From Myxococcus sp. RHSTA-1-4 (GTDB lineage: Bacteria; Myxococcota; Myxococcia; Myxococcales; Myxococcaceae): a stretch of DNA of 64,000 nucleotides. Numbering within the stretch: position 1 is the stretch's first letter; each line of letters begins with the position of its first letter. Location: contig NZ_JAIQDG010000006.1 of the NCBI RefSeq assembly GCF_020037125.1, positions 287,949-351,948 on the forward strand, read 5' to 3'. The position numbers and the translations under genes were made by a program. The notes beneath the pieces are model-generated. The model saw only the letters and a program-made list of their open reading frames with translations. It did not search any database and was not told the origin of the DNA. Shown here piece after piece: positions 23,073 through 32,267 of the stretch.

Positions 23073-23831
23073 ATGGACCTGATCGACCTCAGCGTCACCC
23101 TGGAGTTCACCGAGTCCGAGCCGGCCCCCGTGGAAATCGACTACGTCGACCATGCGCGGGGAGCGGACATCCTCGGCAGGCCCGCGGGAATAGACCGGAG
23201 GGCCTTTCCGGATGGGCTGGGCCTGTCCCTGGAGTACGTCCGGCTGACGAGCCATTCCGGCACGCATGTGGATGCACCGGCGCACTATGGCCCCCTGTGC
23301 GAGGGCCGCCGTGCGAGGACCATCGAGGAGCTGCCGCTCGAATGGTTCTTCGGGCCGGGAGTGGTCCTGGACTGCGTCGGGGGCGTCGAGGACGGCCCCG
23401 TCACCCGCGCGGAGCTGGAGGCGCAGCTCGGCCGCATCGGCTACACGCTCGCGCCGCTCGACATCGTCCTGCTGCGGACCGGGGCAGACCGGCTCTGGGG
23501 CTCCGGCCGGTACTTCACCGACTTCCGTGGCGTCAGCCGCGAAGCGACGTCCTGGCTCGTCGAGCAGGGAATCAAGGTCATCGGAGTCGACAGCTTTGGC
23601 TTCGACCCGCCGTTCGCGCGGATGCTGGAGGACTACCAGCGCACGGGGGATGCCAGGACGCTCTGGCCCGCGCATGTCTACGGGCGCGAGCGGGAGTATT
23701 GCCAGATTGAGCGGCTCGCCAACCTGGGCGCCGTTCCGGTGACGCATGGCTTCCAGGTCGCGTGCTTCCCGGTGAAGCTCCGGCGAGCGGGCGCCGGCTG
23801 GAGCCGGGTCGTGGCCATGGTGCCCTCGTGA
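23073..23831 (+). CDS. PF04199 cyclase family protein (kynurenine formamidase-like fold)
   Basis: This 252-residue metal-dependent hydrolase/cyclase family member has the diagnostic HSGTHVDAPAH motif (His61 to His71), whose His and Asp residues bind metal. A distal conserved block reads IKVIGVDSFGFDPPFARMLE. Family members occur as cyclases in antibiotic clusters and as amidohydrolases elsewhere. Here, as the last forward gene of the PKS operon, a late ring closure or lactone/hydrolysis step is inferred. It is 16 bases after the flavoenzyme gene and 16 bases from the convergent phosphopantetheinyl transferase gene. Confidence 0.85.
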   Translation: MDLIDLSVTLEFTESEPAPVEIDYVDHARGADILGRPAGIDRRAFPDGLGLSLEYVRLTSHSGTHVDAPAHYGPLCEGRRARTIEELPLEWFFGPGVVLDCVGGVEDGPVTRAELEAQLGRIGYTLAPLDIVLLRTGADRLWGSGRYFTDFRGVSREATSWLVEQGIKVIGVDSFGFDPPFARMLEDYQRTGDARTLWPAHVYGREREYCQIERLANLGAVPVTHGFQVACFPVKLRRAGAGWSRVVAMVPS

Positions 23832-23847
23832 CGGAAGGTGGCCGCGT

Positions 23848-24522
23848 TCATCCGCCGGCCCTGGCCATGGTCAGCAGGAAGCCCGCCTGGAGCCGCCACC
23901 AGCCGATGGTCTCGAAGGGGCCCTCCCCCGCCGCCAGCGCCAGCGTGAAGCGAGCCGTTCCATCGGGCAGGGGCTCCACGGAGACTTCCTGGAAGTCCAC
24001 ATAGCGTTGCACCCGGGGAGAGAGCGCCTTGTACAGCGCTTCCTTGAGGGAGAAGTGGAGCAGGACGGAGCGCGAGCGGTCCTCGGGCGCGAGCCGTTCC
24101 AGGTGGTGGCGCTCCCCGGGGGTGAGGACGACGCTGGAGATGTCGGTGCGTCGAGGGCGCGGCAGCTCGAGGTCCACTCCCACGTGGAATCCTTCATCCC
24201 TTGCGGCGAGCCCCACGGCATGGAGCCCCTTATGGCTGATGGACCCCACGACGTGGGGAGGCAGTGCTGGCGCGCCCATCTGGGAGATGGCCAGACAGGG
24301 CGCGTCCACGCCCAGGCGTCGCAAGGCGAGGCGCAGCGCGATGCGTCCGCTCGCGAATGAGGTGAGGCGTATGGGCGACAGGGTGCTGGCGATGGTCTGC
24401 TCCTCGGGGGGCAGGGCGTGCAACAACTCCGCGGGTCGCGAGGCCGCGTCGCGCGTGAGGTGGAGGCAGATGCACTCTCCGGCGGGCAGCGTCCCTTCAA
24501 AGTCGATCTCGAAGACGGACAC
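23848..24522 (-). CDS. 4'-phosphopantetheinyl transferase (Sfp/EntD-like)
   Basis: This 224-residue enzyme transfers phosphopantetheine from CoA to Ser of carrier proteins. The motifs are present: GSISHKG (93-99), VGVDLE (114-119, Asp117 and Glu119 for Mg) and FSLKEALYKAL (157-167, Lys160, Glu161, Lys165). It is convergent with the PKS operon and very probably activates Ser34 of the ACP-cyclase, although it could serve other synthases too. The start at 24522 precedes a long upstream region shared with the divergent gene. Confidence 0.92.
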   Translation of the reverse strand: MSVFEIDFEGTLPAGECICLHLTRDAASRPAELLHALPPEEQTIASTLSPIRLTSFASGRIALRLALRRLGVDAPCLAISQMGAPALPPHVVGSISHKGLHAVGLAARDEGFHVGVDLELPRPRRTDISSVVLTPGERHHLERLAPEDRSRSVLLHFSLKEALYKALSPRVQRYVDFQEVSVEPLPDGTARFTLALAAGEGPFETIGWWRLQAGFLLTMARAGG

Positions 24523-24680
24523 GGACGGCTCCTTGAGGATGCGCGCACTTCACTCAAGTGACGGTCCGCCCTCCTCGTTGCCTTCGGGTTGCGCCTGGCG
24601 GGCGGGTGAGCCGGCGGCCCGACGGGCGGAGCGCCGCCCGGTGTGGTGTCTGGATGTTCCCTGGTGGGCACCTTTCAGGC

Positions 24681-26225
24681 ATGCGCCGTCTGTGGATTGC
24701 ACTCGTTGCTGGATTGAGCCTGGGTCAGACGCAGGACGAGACGCCCGTGCCGACTCCGCAGGACCCGACCATCCGCGACCCCGCCGCGGAAGCGCTGGAA
24801 GATGCCTATGAGCAGGCGGTCGAGGATGCGGAAGGCGCGCGGCCTCCTCCCGGCTACGTCTTCCAGCAGCCGCTCTCTGGAGGGGCGCCGCCCATCATCC
24901 TGGGGCCGGCCCTCCCTGATGGCTCTGCCCCTGTCACCACGGGAGAGGTCTCCAGACAACAAGCGTCCGAGGTGTACCAACCCATCCCTTCACCGCTGGA
25001 GGAACTGAGGCAGGAGGAGGCGGCGCAGGAGGCCGCGGCGGCCGAGACCTCGCCCGGTGCGGAGGAAACACAGCCCGGCGCCACCGGAACTGGCGCGACG
25101 CCCCCGGCGACAGGCACCCAGGCCGGAGCGGCCACGGGCACGACGGACCAGGATGCGACCGGTGGCGCGGGAGCGGCGGGTACGGTGGGAGCACCGGGTC
25201 AGGCCCCGACTGGCGGCACGAGCGCAACGGGTACGACTGGGGCAACGGGCCAGGATATCACCGGGGGCACGGGCGCAGCGGGTGCGACTGGAGCATCGGG
25301 CCAGGACGCAACCGGGGGCACGGGCGCAGCGGGTGCGACTGGAGCATCGGGCCAGAACGCAACCGGGGGCACGGGCGCAGCGGGTACAACTGGGGCAACA
25401 GGCCAGGATGCGACTGATGGCACGGGCGCAGCGGCTACAACTGGGGCAACAGGCCAGGACGCAACCGGGGGCGCAGGGGACGCAGGTACGACTGGGGCAA
25501 CGGGACAGGGCGCGACCGGGGGCGCAGGGGACGCGGGTACGACTGGGGCAACGGGCCAGGGCGCGACCGGGGACGCAGGTACGGCTGGCGGCGCGGGAGC
25601 CACAGGTGCGGCTGGAGCTCCGGGCCAGGATGCGACTGGTGGCGCGGGCGCAGCGGGCGCGGAACCGGGCCTGGGCGGAGCGCCAGAGCAGGATGCCACG
25701 GGCGAAGCCGGCACCGGAGCCACGCAGCCCGCTCCCACCCAGCAGGAGCTGGCCGAGCTCCGTGAGCGCGTGCAGGGACTCGAGGCCGAGCTCGAGGCGC
25801 GCGACAAGGAGCGCGCCCTGCACGACCGGGCCGTGGAGCAGCACGTGGACACCTTCGGGCAGCGCGCCGTCGACGTGGAGCGGGGCCGCCAGCAGCGCCT
25901 CACCCAGATCCAGACCGCCGGACAGTGGATGCTCGCGGCGGACACGGCCCTCGAAACCGGCGAGCTGGACGTGGACAACGCGCTCAGCCTCGCGGACCGC
26001 GCCTTCTCCAACGTGCGCGCCAGCGCCGCCCGGGACGGCCAGGGCAGCGTCGTCGTCCACGCGGAGCGCGCCCGCGCCCTCATCGGCTACGCCCGGGATG
26101 CCGCCAACAACCGCGACATCTACGGCGCCCGTGTCGCCCTCCAGGATGCGGGGCTGGAGCTGAGGCTCACCCGCGAGGCCAACCTGGCGCGCGAGGGCAC
26201 CGGCAACGTCCTCCTCAACCCGTGA
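24681..26225 (+). CDS. Exported Gly/Thr/Ala-repeat protein with a C-terminal helical domain
   Basis: The 514-residue protein has a signal peptide ([18 protein letters not shown]). An acidic linker is followed by about eight tandem 17-residue repeats (consensus [17 protein letters not shown], residues about 167-302). A coiled coil follows ([20 protein letters not shown], about residues 355-375), then a helical domain ([17 protein letters not shown], then [15 protein letters not shown]). Glycines recur but not strictly every third residue, so it is not true collagen. The repeat arm may span or coat the surface while the helical domain anchors or oligomerises. Function unknown. The upstream extension of the frame lacks a signal peptide and is rejected. 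Confidence 0.8.
   Translation: MRRLWIALVAGLSLGQTQDETPVPTPQDPTIRDPAAEALEDAYEQAVEDAEGARPPPGYVFQQPLSGGAPPIILGPALPDGSAPVTTGEVSRQQASEVYQPIPSPLEELRQEEAAQEAAAAETSPGAEETQPGATGTGATPPATGTQAGAATGTTDQDATGGAGAAGTVGAPGQAPTGGTSATGTTGATGQDITGGTGAAGATGASGQDATGGTGAAGATGASGQNATGGTGAAGTTGATGQDATDGTGAAATTGATGQDATGGAGDAGTTGATGQGATGGAGDAGTTGATGQGATGDAGTAGGAGATGAAGAPGQDATGGAGAAGAEPGLGGAPEQDATGEAGTGATQPAPTQQELAELRERVQGLEAELEARDKERALHDRAVEQHVDTFGQRAVDVERGRQQRLTQIQTAGQWMLAADTALETGELDVDNALSLADRAFSNVRASAARDGQGSVVVHAERARALIGYARDAANNRDIYGARVALQDAGLELRLTREANLAREGTGNVLLNP
25179..25586 (+). repeat. Eight tandem 51-bp units inside the Gly/Thr/Ala-rich gene
   Basis: Units of exactly 51 bases encode 17-residue variants such as [17 protein letters not shown]. 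The first unit is degenerate, and further decayed copies extend to about 25660. Such in-frame arrays vary in copy number by slippage or recombination. Confidence 0.85.
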
Positions 26226-26257
26226 AGAACGGCGTCGCCCCCGCGTCGCCCGGCGGT

Positions 26258-27712
26258 CTACTCCGTCTCGCGGAAGACCATCAGCCCGCGATACGTGTCC
26301 GTCGCGTAGATGTAGCCGTCGCCCGGCACGCGGACGTTGTTCAGCCCGTCGAAGAAGGTGAGGCCGCGTCCCGGGTCCAACTCACGCCACGTGTTGAAGT
26401 AGCCCACCTGCTGGGGCGCGCCGGGCACGGAGACGTCCAGCACCCGCAGGCCGTCCTGGTAGTAGGCCACGTACAGCTTCGTGCCCGACAGCGCCACCGA
26501 GCGGATGGACACCTCCGGCCGCATCCGGAACTCGCCCACCTGGTCCACGCCGACGTTGGGCGCCGTCACGTTCAGCACGCTCAGGTGCGCGCCCCAGTCC
26601 TCGCCCGCGTCGAAGGCCAGCGTCCGGTTGCCCACCACGCCCACCGCCGTGCTGCGAGAGGTGGCGCTCCCGAACCGCCCCAGGAACTCGGGCGCCGACG
26701 GCTTGGCGAGGTCCACCACCGCCAGCCCGAAGGTCCAGTGGCTGATGTACATCCGCCCGTTCAGGGCCGTCACGTCCAGGGGACGCTCGCCCAGCGCGGG
26801 AGCGCTGCTCTTGATGGTGTAGCGAGTGACGAGCTTCGGCGCGGTGGGCTGGGTGATGTCGTAGATGAGCACCTCCGCGTTCGGGGACGGCGACGCCGCG
26901 AGCAGCAGGTTGCCGTCGATGGCCAGCCCGGTGACCTCCACGGCCTGCTCCGGGATGGAGCGGACGCGCGCGGGCACCAGCGGGTCCGTCAGGTCGAACA
27001 CCGCGATGCCGCTGTTTCGGGTGGCCACGTAGAGCGTCTGGCCGTGGACCAGCACGTCCGAGAAGAAGTCGTTGGAGGGCTTGACTCCCTCTCCCGCTCT
27101 CTTCGGCTGGGTGGGGTTGCTCACGTCGAAGATGAAGAGGCCCTCGCTGCCGGCGGTGACATAGGCCCGGCCCCCCGCCACCGCCAGCTCCGTGGCGGAG
27201 CCGCGAGGCAGCGCCACCTCTCCGGCGAGCTCCACCTTGGAGGACTCCTCCTCACCGGCCCGGCGCGTTACCCGCACCGCCTCGAAGGTGCCCCGCAGGT
27301 CCATGGCCCCGTCACGGCAGCGACGGAAGACCCCCGCCATCTCCGTCGGGCTCTTGGCCGAGCACCCCGCGACGACGAAGCGCAAGGGGTATCCATCCGC
27401 GTCCGTCAGGTCGCTGGCCATGAAGAAGGTGTCCGCCGAGACCTGGCGCTCCGTCACGCTGAAGCCGAGCAACGTCGCCCCGCTGGCCTCGCTCGACGAC
27501 AGCTTCATGGAGCTGGCGGAGCCGCTGTTGTCGTTCAGCAGAACGTTGAGGTGCCACACCCCCTCGGGTTGCACGGCGGCGAGGGTGGAACGCTGACAGG
27601 CTGACAGGTCGATGGCTTCGAGCTGACACTCGGCCTTGGGTCCGGAGGTATCATCCTTGCCGCAGCCCAGGGTGAGGAACAGGGTGGAGGAGAGTGCAAG
27701 AAGGCGTCTCAT
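26258..27712 (-). CDS. Lipoprotein with LVIVD-type beta-propeller
   Basis: The 484-residue protein has a lipoprotein signal peptide (MRRLLALSSTLFLTLGC, lipobox LTLGC). An N-terminal Cys-containing domain (about 28-135) is followed by a propeller of LVIVD repeats. The repeat pattern is GLFIFDVSNPTQPKRAG, then GIAVFDLTDPLVPARV, then EVLIYDITQPTAPKLV, then GLAVVDLAKPSAPEFLG, then GLRVLDVSVPGAPQQVG. Such proteins are surface or periplasmic and generally of unknown ligand. The ATG at 27712 is preferred to one four codons earlier since it opens the signal peptide directly. It is divergent from the large metalloprotease gene. Confidence 0.85.
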   Translation of the reverse strand: MRRLLALSSTLFLTLGCGKDDTSGPKAECQLEAIDLSACQRSTLAAVQPEGVWHLNVLLNDNSGSASSMKLSSSEASGATLLGFSVTERQVSADTFFMASDLTDADGYPLRFVVAGCSAKSPTEMAGVFRRCRDGAMDLRGTFEAVRVTRRAGEEESSKVELAGEVALPRGSATELAVAGGRAYVTAGSEGLFIFDVSNPTQPKRAGEGVKPSNDFFSDVLVHGQTLYVATRNSGIAVFDLTDPLVPARVRSIPEQAVEVTGLAIDGNLLLAASPSPNAEVLIYDITQPTAPKLVTRYTIKSSAPALGERPLDVTALNGRMYISHWTFGLAVVDLAKPSAPEFLGRFGSATSRSTAVGVVGNRTLAFDAGEDWGAHLSVLNVTAPNVGVDQVGEFRMRPEVSIRSVALSGTKLYVAYYQDGLRVLDVSVPGAPQQVGYFNTWRELDPGRGLTFFDGLNNVRVPGDGYIYATDTYRGLMVFRETE

Positions 27713-27844
27713 GCCCCCATCCATATCATTGGGCGCCAGCACCCGATGAACCCCCCATTTCCCGCCCGGGCCGGCGCGGGTGAGACTCCCGACGTCGGGC
27801 AAGTAAACGGAAAGAAATAATCCAGGCCCTTGTATACCCAAGCC

Positions 27845-27865
27845 CCTGAGAGGGAGCCTCTCAGG
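27845..27865. promoter_or_regulatory. Short perfect inverted repeat upstream of the metalloprotease gene
   Basis: CCTGAGAGG, GAG, CCTCTCAGG form nine-base arms around three bases, 45 bases before the GTG at 27910. It lies in the divergent intergenic region with relatively AT-rich sequence (AAAGAAATAATCC, TTGTATACC). It could be an operator or a leader hairpin. Confidence 0.4.
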
Positions 27866-27909
27866 TTGCCGCCACCCCGCCTGTTTCCCTCTCGAAGAGG
27901 TGCCCCCCT

Positions 27910-30900
27910 GTGAACCTCCGCCCCATCGCAGCCGCCATCCTGGCCCTGCTCGTGCCCGGGCTGGCGCTCGCCCAGTTCTACGTCGTGCCGAGACGTCCCG
28001 GAAAATCACCGGTGAACAGCTACGAGTTCCAGTGGCGGCACGTGGACATCCTCGTGGGCCCGGCCGCGGAGGGCCTGGCCCCGCCGCCGGACAGGACGGC
28101 GCACGACCAGCCGCCTGGGACGCAGGGAGGCGCCAATCCGGATGCCCCCACCACGTCCCCGGAGACGGGTGATACGAACCAGCAGCCCTCCGGCCCCAGC
28201 GAGGAGACGGAAGGCCCTGCCGCCCCCGAAGCCCTGGTGGGAATTCCGCCCACCAGCAACCCTCCGCCCCCGCTGGTGGTGGAGGCGGCGGACGGCGGCG
28301 TACCTCCCAGCGGACTGGCGGGCACCCCGGGAGGCGAGGACGGCGGCACCGGGGTCGCCACGGGCGCGGCGGACGGCGGCCTGGCCGACGGCGGCGCGCT
28401 GGCGATTTCGGGCCCGGGCGGACCCGACGGCGGCTTCAACTACACCTACGCGAAGACGCTGGGGGCGAAGACGGGCGGCGTGCGCTTCTACTTCTACGAG
28501 CGTGAGCGCGTGGTGGCCGAGCGGGCCGCGCCCCTCATCGAAGAGGCGTACCGCTACCTCGTGGACCAGTTCCACTACGTCCCCACGCAGACGTTCCCGT
28601 ACATCCTCTACAGCAGCTACCAGGAGTTCCTGCAAACCAACCTCTTCCAGGTGTCCGAGGGCACGCTGGGCCTCACCAGCACGGGAGAGGACCTGAAGCT
28701 GACGCTGCCGTACCTGGGTGACCACCGGCTCTTCGAGGAGATCAGCACCCACGAACTGGCGCACCAGTTCACCATCCAGAAGGTGCGCACCGTGGCCGAG
28801 CAGGCGAAGGTGTTCGGAGATCCGCTCCAGGCCATTCCCCTGTGGTTCATCGAAGGCGCGGCCGAGTTCTACGCCAAGCGCGGCATGGACCCCGAGGCGG
28901 AGATGCTGGTGAGGGACCTGCTGGTGAACCCGGACCTGTACCGGGGCTATGCGTTCCTCGACTTCTTCTCGCCCGGGCCATACGGCTACCTGTGGATCTA
29001 CAAGGTGGGCCAGGTGCGCGTGACGTTCCTGGAGGAGGAGTACGGCAAGGGCTTCACCCAGCGCGTGCTGGAGGAGTCGCCCCGGCTGGTGGGCGGCTCT
29101 CGCGACTCGCCGTCGCTGAAGTTCGAGGAACTGCTGGAGCGGCTGACGGGGGACGACCCGAAGCGGCTGGCGGAGCGGTTCGAGAACTGGCTGAAGCGCC
29201 GGGCCTACAAGACGTACCTGGGCTCGGAGCAGGCGGAGCCGGTGATGGATTTACTGGACAAGGGACCCGGCTACGTCACCGCCATGACCAGCTCGCCGGA
29301 CGGGCACGTGCTGGCGCTGCGCACGATTGTCCCGGAGACGGGCGAGAGCCGGCTGTACATGATGGACCCGCGGGCGCCGGAAAAGACGGTGCGGGTGGCG
29401 GGTGACGGCGTGCCGGGCGTGGAGTCGCTGCACCCCATCTCCGGGCGCAGCTTCGCGTTGACGGGGAACAAGCTGGCCTTCATCGCGGAGACGGTCGGGC
29501 GCGACGTCATCTACGTCCAGGACTACGAGCACGTGGTGGAGAAGCGCGCGACGGACGTGCTGGTGCGCCGCACGCCCATCCGCACCGGCATCGACCGGGA
29601 GGTGGGCACCACGGTGAGGCTGGGCCTGGGCCGCCGCGTGGCGTACCGCGTCGACAAGCACGACCTGCTGGCGGCGTACTCGCCGGCCTTCTCTCCGGAC
29701 GGACGGTGGGTGGCCTTCATCGGCATCAACGACGCGGGCCTGCGGGACGTGTACGCCATCGACACGCAGGCGGGCCCGGACACCCAGCCCCTGCGGCTCA
29801 CCGACGACGTGTTCGCCGAGCGGCACGTGACGTGGGGGCCGGCCGGCATCGTCTTCTCGTCGGACGCCACGTCGCACCGCAAGTACAACCTCTTCCGGGT
29901 GCGGCTGGACGCGCCCCGCCAGGTGGAGCGCATCACCAGCGAGGACCGGGACCACGCGGACCCGGTGGCACTGCCGGACGGCCGGGTGTTCTTCACGGCC
30001 TTCAACAACAGCAGCTCGGACCTGCACGAGCTGCTGACGGACGGCCGCATCGTCCGGCGCACGGACCTGACGACGGGCGTCTTCGAGCCGGGCCCCGGCC
30101 CCGAGGGCAGCCTGTGGATGCTGTTCCACACGTCCGGCGAGCGGAGGCCCGCGGTGCTGCGGCCGCCGCGCATGCTGGCGGTGGACGTGCCGACGGAGCC
30201 CGCGCCCGAGCCGCCGGGCCCGCTGGCGGTGCGGCCGCTGACGGACGCGCAGGTCTACGAGCCCTTCACGAAGCAGAACATCGAGCTCGGTCCCATCTTC
30301 GGCTTCGCGGGCGCGGGCGGCGGCGGCTTCGTGGGCCAGCTCTTCGCGGCGGCCAGCGACCGCATGAGGGACCACCAGTTCCTGCTCACCCTGTCGGTGT
30401 ACGGCAGCTTCGACCTGACGGACGGCTACCTGCTGTACATCAACGACCAGAGCCGGGTGACGTGGGGCGGCGGTCCCTTCCAGTCGCTGCGCTTCCGGGT
30501 GGACCGCACCTTCGAGGACCTGGAGGTGGGCTCGAACACGTTCTTCACGTCGGGCGAGCGGTACTTCGGCGTGCTGGGCAGCGTGCGCTACCCGCTGAGC
30601 ACCTTCTTCTACCTGCAAGGTGACCTCAGCCTCGGCGGGACGAAGTACTTCCTGGACGACCCCACCGAGTTCTACCTGTTCTTCCCGGAGCGCAACGAGG
30701 CCGGCGCGGAGCTCCTGTCCGTGTGGAACGCGCAGAACGGGGACATCCGCTTCCAGACGGAGGTCAGCGGGCAGGTTGGCTACGACAGCCTGAAGTACCA
30801 CTACGCCACCGGCCCGCTGGCGGGCAGCTCCGCGCTGCTGGAGATGACGGTGGGCGTGCAGCCGTTCGAGGGCGAGACGTACAGCAACATCCGCCTGGAC

Positions 30901-31461
30901 GCCGAGCGCTACTTCCCCATCTACGGCCGCTCTCACATCTTCCTGCGCGGCGGCACGGGCACCACGCTGGGGGGCCGGTACGCGCGCTCCTACTTCCTGT
31001 CCTCGTTCGACACGCTGCGCGGAGTGAATTTCGGAGACGAGCGGTGGCTGCTGGGCCGCCACTTCGCCTACTCCACGCTGGAGCTGCAGCTTCCGCTCAA
31101 CGACATCGTCCGGGTGGCCTTCCTCAGCGACCTGGAGGCGGTGGCGGGCCTGGACCTGGGCGCCGTGGGAGAGAACAGTCAGGACTTCTGGGACCACCGC
31201 GTGCTGGACGCCGCCTTCGGCGTCAACGTGGCGCTGGGGCCCCTGCTGATGCGGCTGCACTTCGCGAGGCCCATCGACATCGGCGCGGAGGCCGGCAAGC
31301 CGGACCCGGGCTGGGTGACGAACTTCTCGCTGGGCATCGCCGGCCTCAACGGCTTCTTCGACCAGGCCAACACCGGGAAGAAGAGCGGCGCCGCGCCCAC
31401 GCCCCAGTCACCGGCGCTGATGCCGGCGCTCGGCGGCGGATACACCGGGCCGCGGCACTGA
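27910..31461 (+). CDS. Large outer-membrane zinc metalloprotease with propeller and barrel domains
   Basis: This 1183-residue protein starts at GTG 27910, with a signal peptide (LAAILALLVPGLALA region). A Pro/Gly/Ala-rich linker follows (about 60-175). The gluzincin-type peptidase domain has HELAH (His281, Glu282, His285) and downstream WFIEGAAEFYA (Glu315 as probable third zinc ligand). A TolB/PD40-like propeller region follows (AFSPDGRWVAFIGINDAGLR, then VFFTAFNNSSSDLHEL). The C-terminal 400 residues resemble a surface-antigen/BamA-type beta-barrel (LRGVNFGDERWLLGRHFAY). The order peptidase, propeller, barrel suggests a protease anchored in the outer membrane. Substrate unknown. Confidence 0.85.
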   Translation: MNLRPIAAAILALLVPGLALAQFYVVPRRPGKSPVNSYEFQWRHVDILVGPAAEGLAPPPDRTAHDQPPGTQGGANPDAPTTSPETGDTNQQPSGPSEETEGPAAPEALVGIPPTSNPPPPLVVEAADGGVPPSGLAGTPGGEDGGTGVATGAADGGLADGGALAISGPGGPDGGFNYTYAKTLGAKTGGVRFYFYERERVVAERAAPLIEEAYRYLVDQFHYVPTQTFPYILYSSYQEFLQTNLFQVSEGTLGLTSTGEDLKLTLPYLGDHRLFEEISTHELAHQFTIQKVRTVAEQAKVFGDPLQAIPLWFIEGAAEFYAKRGMDPEAEMLVRDLLVNPDLYRGYAFLDFFSPGPYGYLWIYKVGQVRVTFLEEEYGKGFTQRVLEESPRLVGGSRDSPSLKFEELLERLTGDDPKRLAERFENWLKRRAYKTYLGSEQAEPVMDLLDKGPGYVTAMTSSPDGHVLALRTIVPETGESRLYMMDPRAPEKTVRVAGDGVPGVESLHPISGRSFALTGNKLAFIAETVGRDVIYVQDYEHVVEKRATDVLVRRTPIRTGIDREVGTTVRLGLGRRVAYRVDKHDLLAAYSPAFSPDGRWVAFIGINDAGLRDVYAIDTQAGPDTQPLRLTDDVFAERHVTWGPAGIVFSSDATSHRKYNLFRVRLDAPRQVERITSEDRDHADPVALPDGRVFFTAFNNSSSDLHELLTDGRIVRRTDLTTGVFEPGPGPEGSLWMLFHTSGERRPAVLRPPRMLAVDVPTEPAPEPPGPLAVRPLTDAQVYEPFTKQNIELGPIFGFAGAGGGGFVGQLFAAASDRMRDHQFLLTLSVYGSFDLTDGYLLYINDQSRVTWGGGPFQSLRFRVDRTFEDLEVGSNTFFTSGERYFGVLGSVRYPLSTFFYLQGDLSLGGTKYFLDDPTEFYLFFPERNEAGAELLSVWNAQNGDIRFQTEVSGQVGYDSLKYHYATGPLAGSSALLEMTVGVQPFEGETYSNIRLDAERYFPIYGRSHIFLRGGTGTTLGGRYARSYFLSSFDTLRGVNFGDERWLLGRHFAYSTLELQLPLNDIVRVAFLSDLEAVAGLDLGAVGENSQDFWDHRVLDAAFGVNVALGPLLMRLHFARPIDIGAEAGKPDPGWVTNFSLGIAGLNGFFDQANTGKKSGAAPTPQSPALMPALGGGYTGPRH

Positions 31462-31473
31462 GGAGACACCGGG

Positions 31474-31499
31474 AGGCGGGACGCGAGGTGCGCCCGCCT
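31474..31499. terminator. Bidirectional terminator between convergent genes
   Basis: AGGCGGG-A-CGC pairs with GCG-CCCGCCT around a five-base loop, with one bulged A. It fills the short gap between the metalloprotease gene and the convergent membrane protein gene. The U-tract is poor, so strength is uncertain. Confidence 0.5.
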
Positions 31500-31970
31500 T
31501 CAGGACTGCGCGGCGACGAGGGCGGCGTTGGCCCTGGCCAGCGGCCCCCCGTCATTGGGGATGCGCTCAAAGTCGCCGCGCAGCGCCTTGATGGCGAACT
31601 TCTCCAGGTCGATTTCCCGGCGCGTGCGCACGCCCAGCACGCGCAGCAGCTCGGCCATGGGCCCATAGCCGAACAGCCCCTGCTGGAGGAGCAGGCCGGT
31701 GGCCACCGCGCTGAGCACGCGCCAGCCGCCGCCGTCCCGCCGGCCCAGCAGCAGGCCGAGCGCCGAGGCCACCGAGGCCCCCACGGAGAGGGCCCGGTTG
31801 ATGTCCCACTCTCGCTCCAGACGCTGGAGGTAGCGGCTCATCTCCGCCCGGTCGGCCCTCTCCGCCATGCACCGCACGCAGGCCTCCACGTGCTCGTCGA
31901 TGCGCCGGTTCACCAGCAGCGGCGTATGGCTGCGAACGGAATCCGAGGACGTCTGGTTCCAGGTCTCCAT
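31500..31970 (-). CDS. DUF2892-like membrane protein with an N-terminal His/Cys motif
   Basis: This 156-residue protein has HVEACVRC at residues 27-34, an anti-sigma-like HX3CX2C zinc motif. Two hydrophobic segments follow (ALSVGASVASALGLLLG and WRVLSAVATGLLLQQGLFGY) of the YgaP/DUF2892 type. It ends in a soluble tail (IDLEKFAIKALRGDFER). The start at 31970 has GGGGAGA seven bases upstream; a longer frame is rejected. Function unknown. The zinc motif beside membrane helices allows a regulatory role, but no partner sigma factor is adjacent. Confidence 0.75.
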   Translation of the reverse strand: METWNQTSSDSVRSHTPLLVNRRIDEHVEACVRCMAERADRAEMSRYLQRLEREWDINRALSVGASVASALGLLLGRRDGGGWRVLSAVATGLLLQQGLFGYGPMAELLRVLGVRTRREIDLEKFAIKALRGDFERIPNDGGPLARANAALVAAQS

Positions 31971-32267
31971 GCGGCTGTCTCCCCTGACACGGCACTCCCT
32001 GCTTCCCCGTGAAGCTAGGACTGACGCTCCGGGCCGTGCACCGCGCGAGGGGAAGAAGCCAGGGCCGCCCCGCCCGGACGCCTGCTCCATTCAAGGCGAG
32101 CACGGGCACCCTGCCCTGCCGTCCGGGGCGAGCAGGCGGCCCCACCCTGGGTAATCCGTTTCCCTTCGCGGGTACGGCGGCGGCCGCGCCGGGGCCCGGG
32201 GTGTCCACTCTCCACCCGCGTGGGCCCTCCAACCCGTGGGGCATGCCCCTTGCTCACCGCGGGCGGG
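31971..32267. other. Divergent intergenic region, no recognisable element
   Basis: About 300 bases between the DUF2892-like gene and the CotH-type gene. It must hold promoters for both, but I see no convincing -35/-10 pair, inverted repeat or RNA gene. Confidence 0.5.

Noticed and set aside
25179..25586. Possible CRISPR array
   Set aside because: The repeats are contiguous, in frame and without unique spacers; they encode protein repeats.
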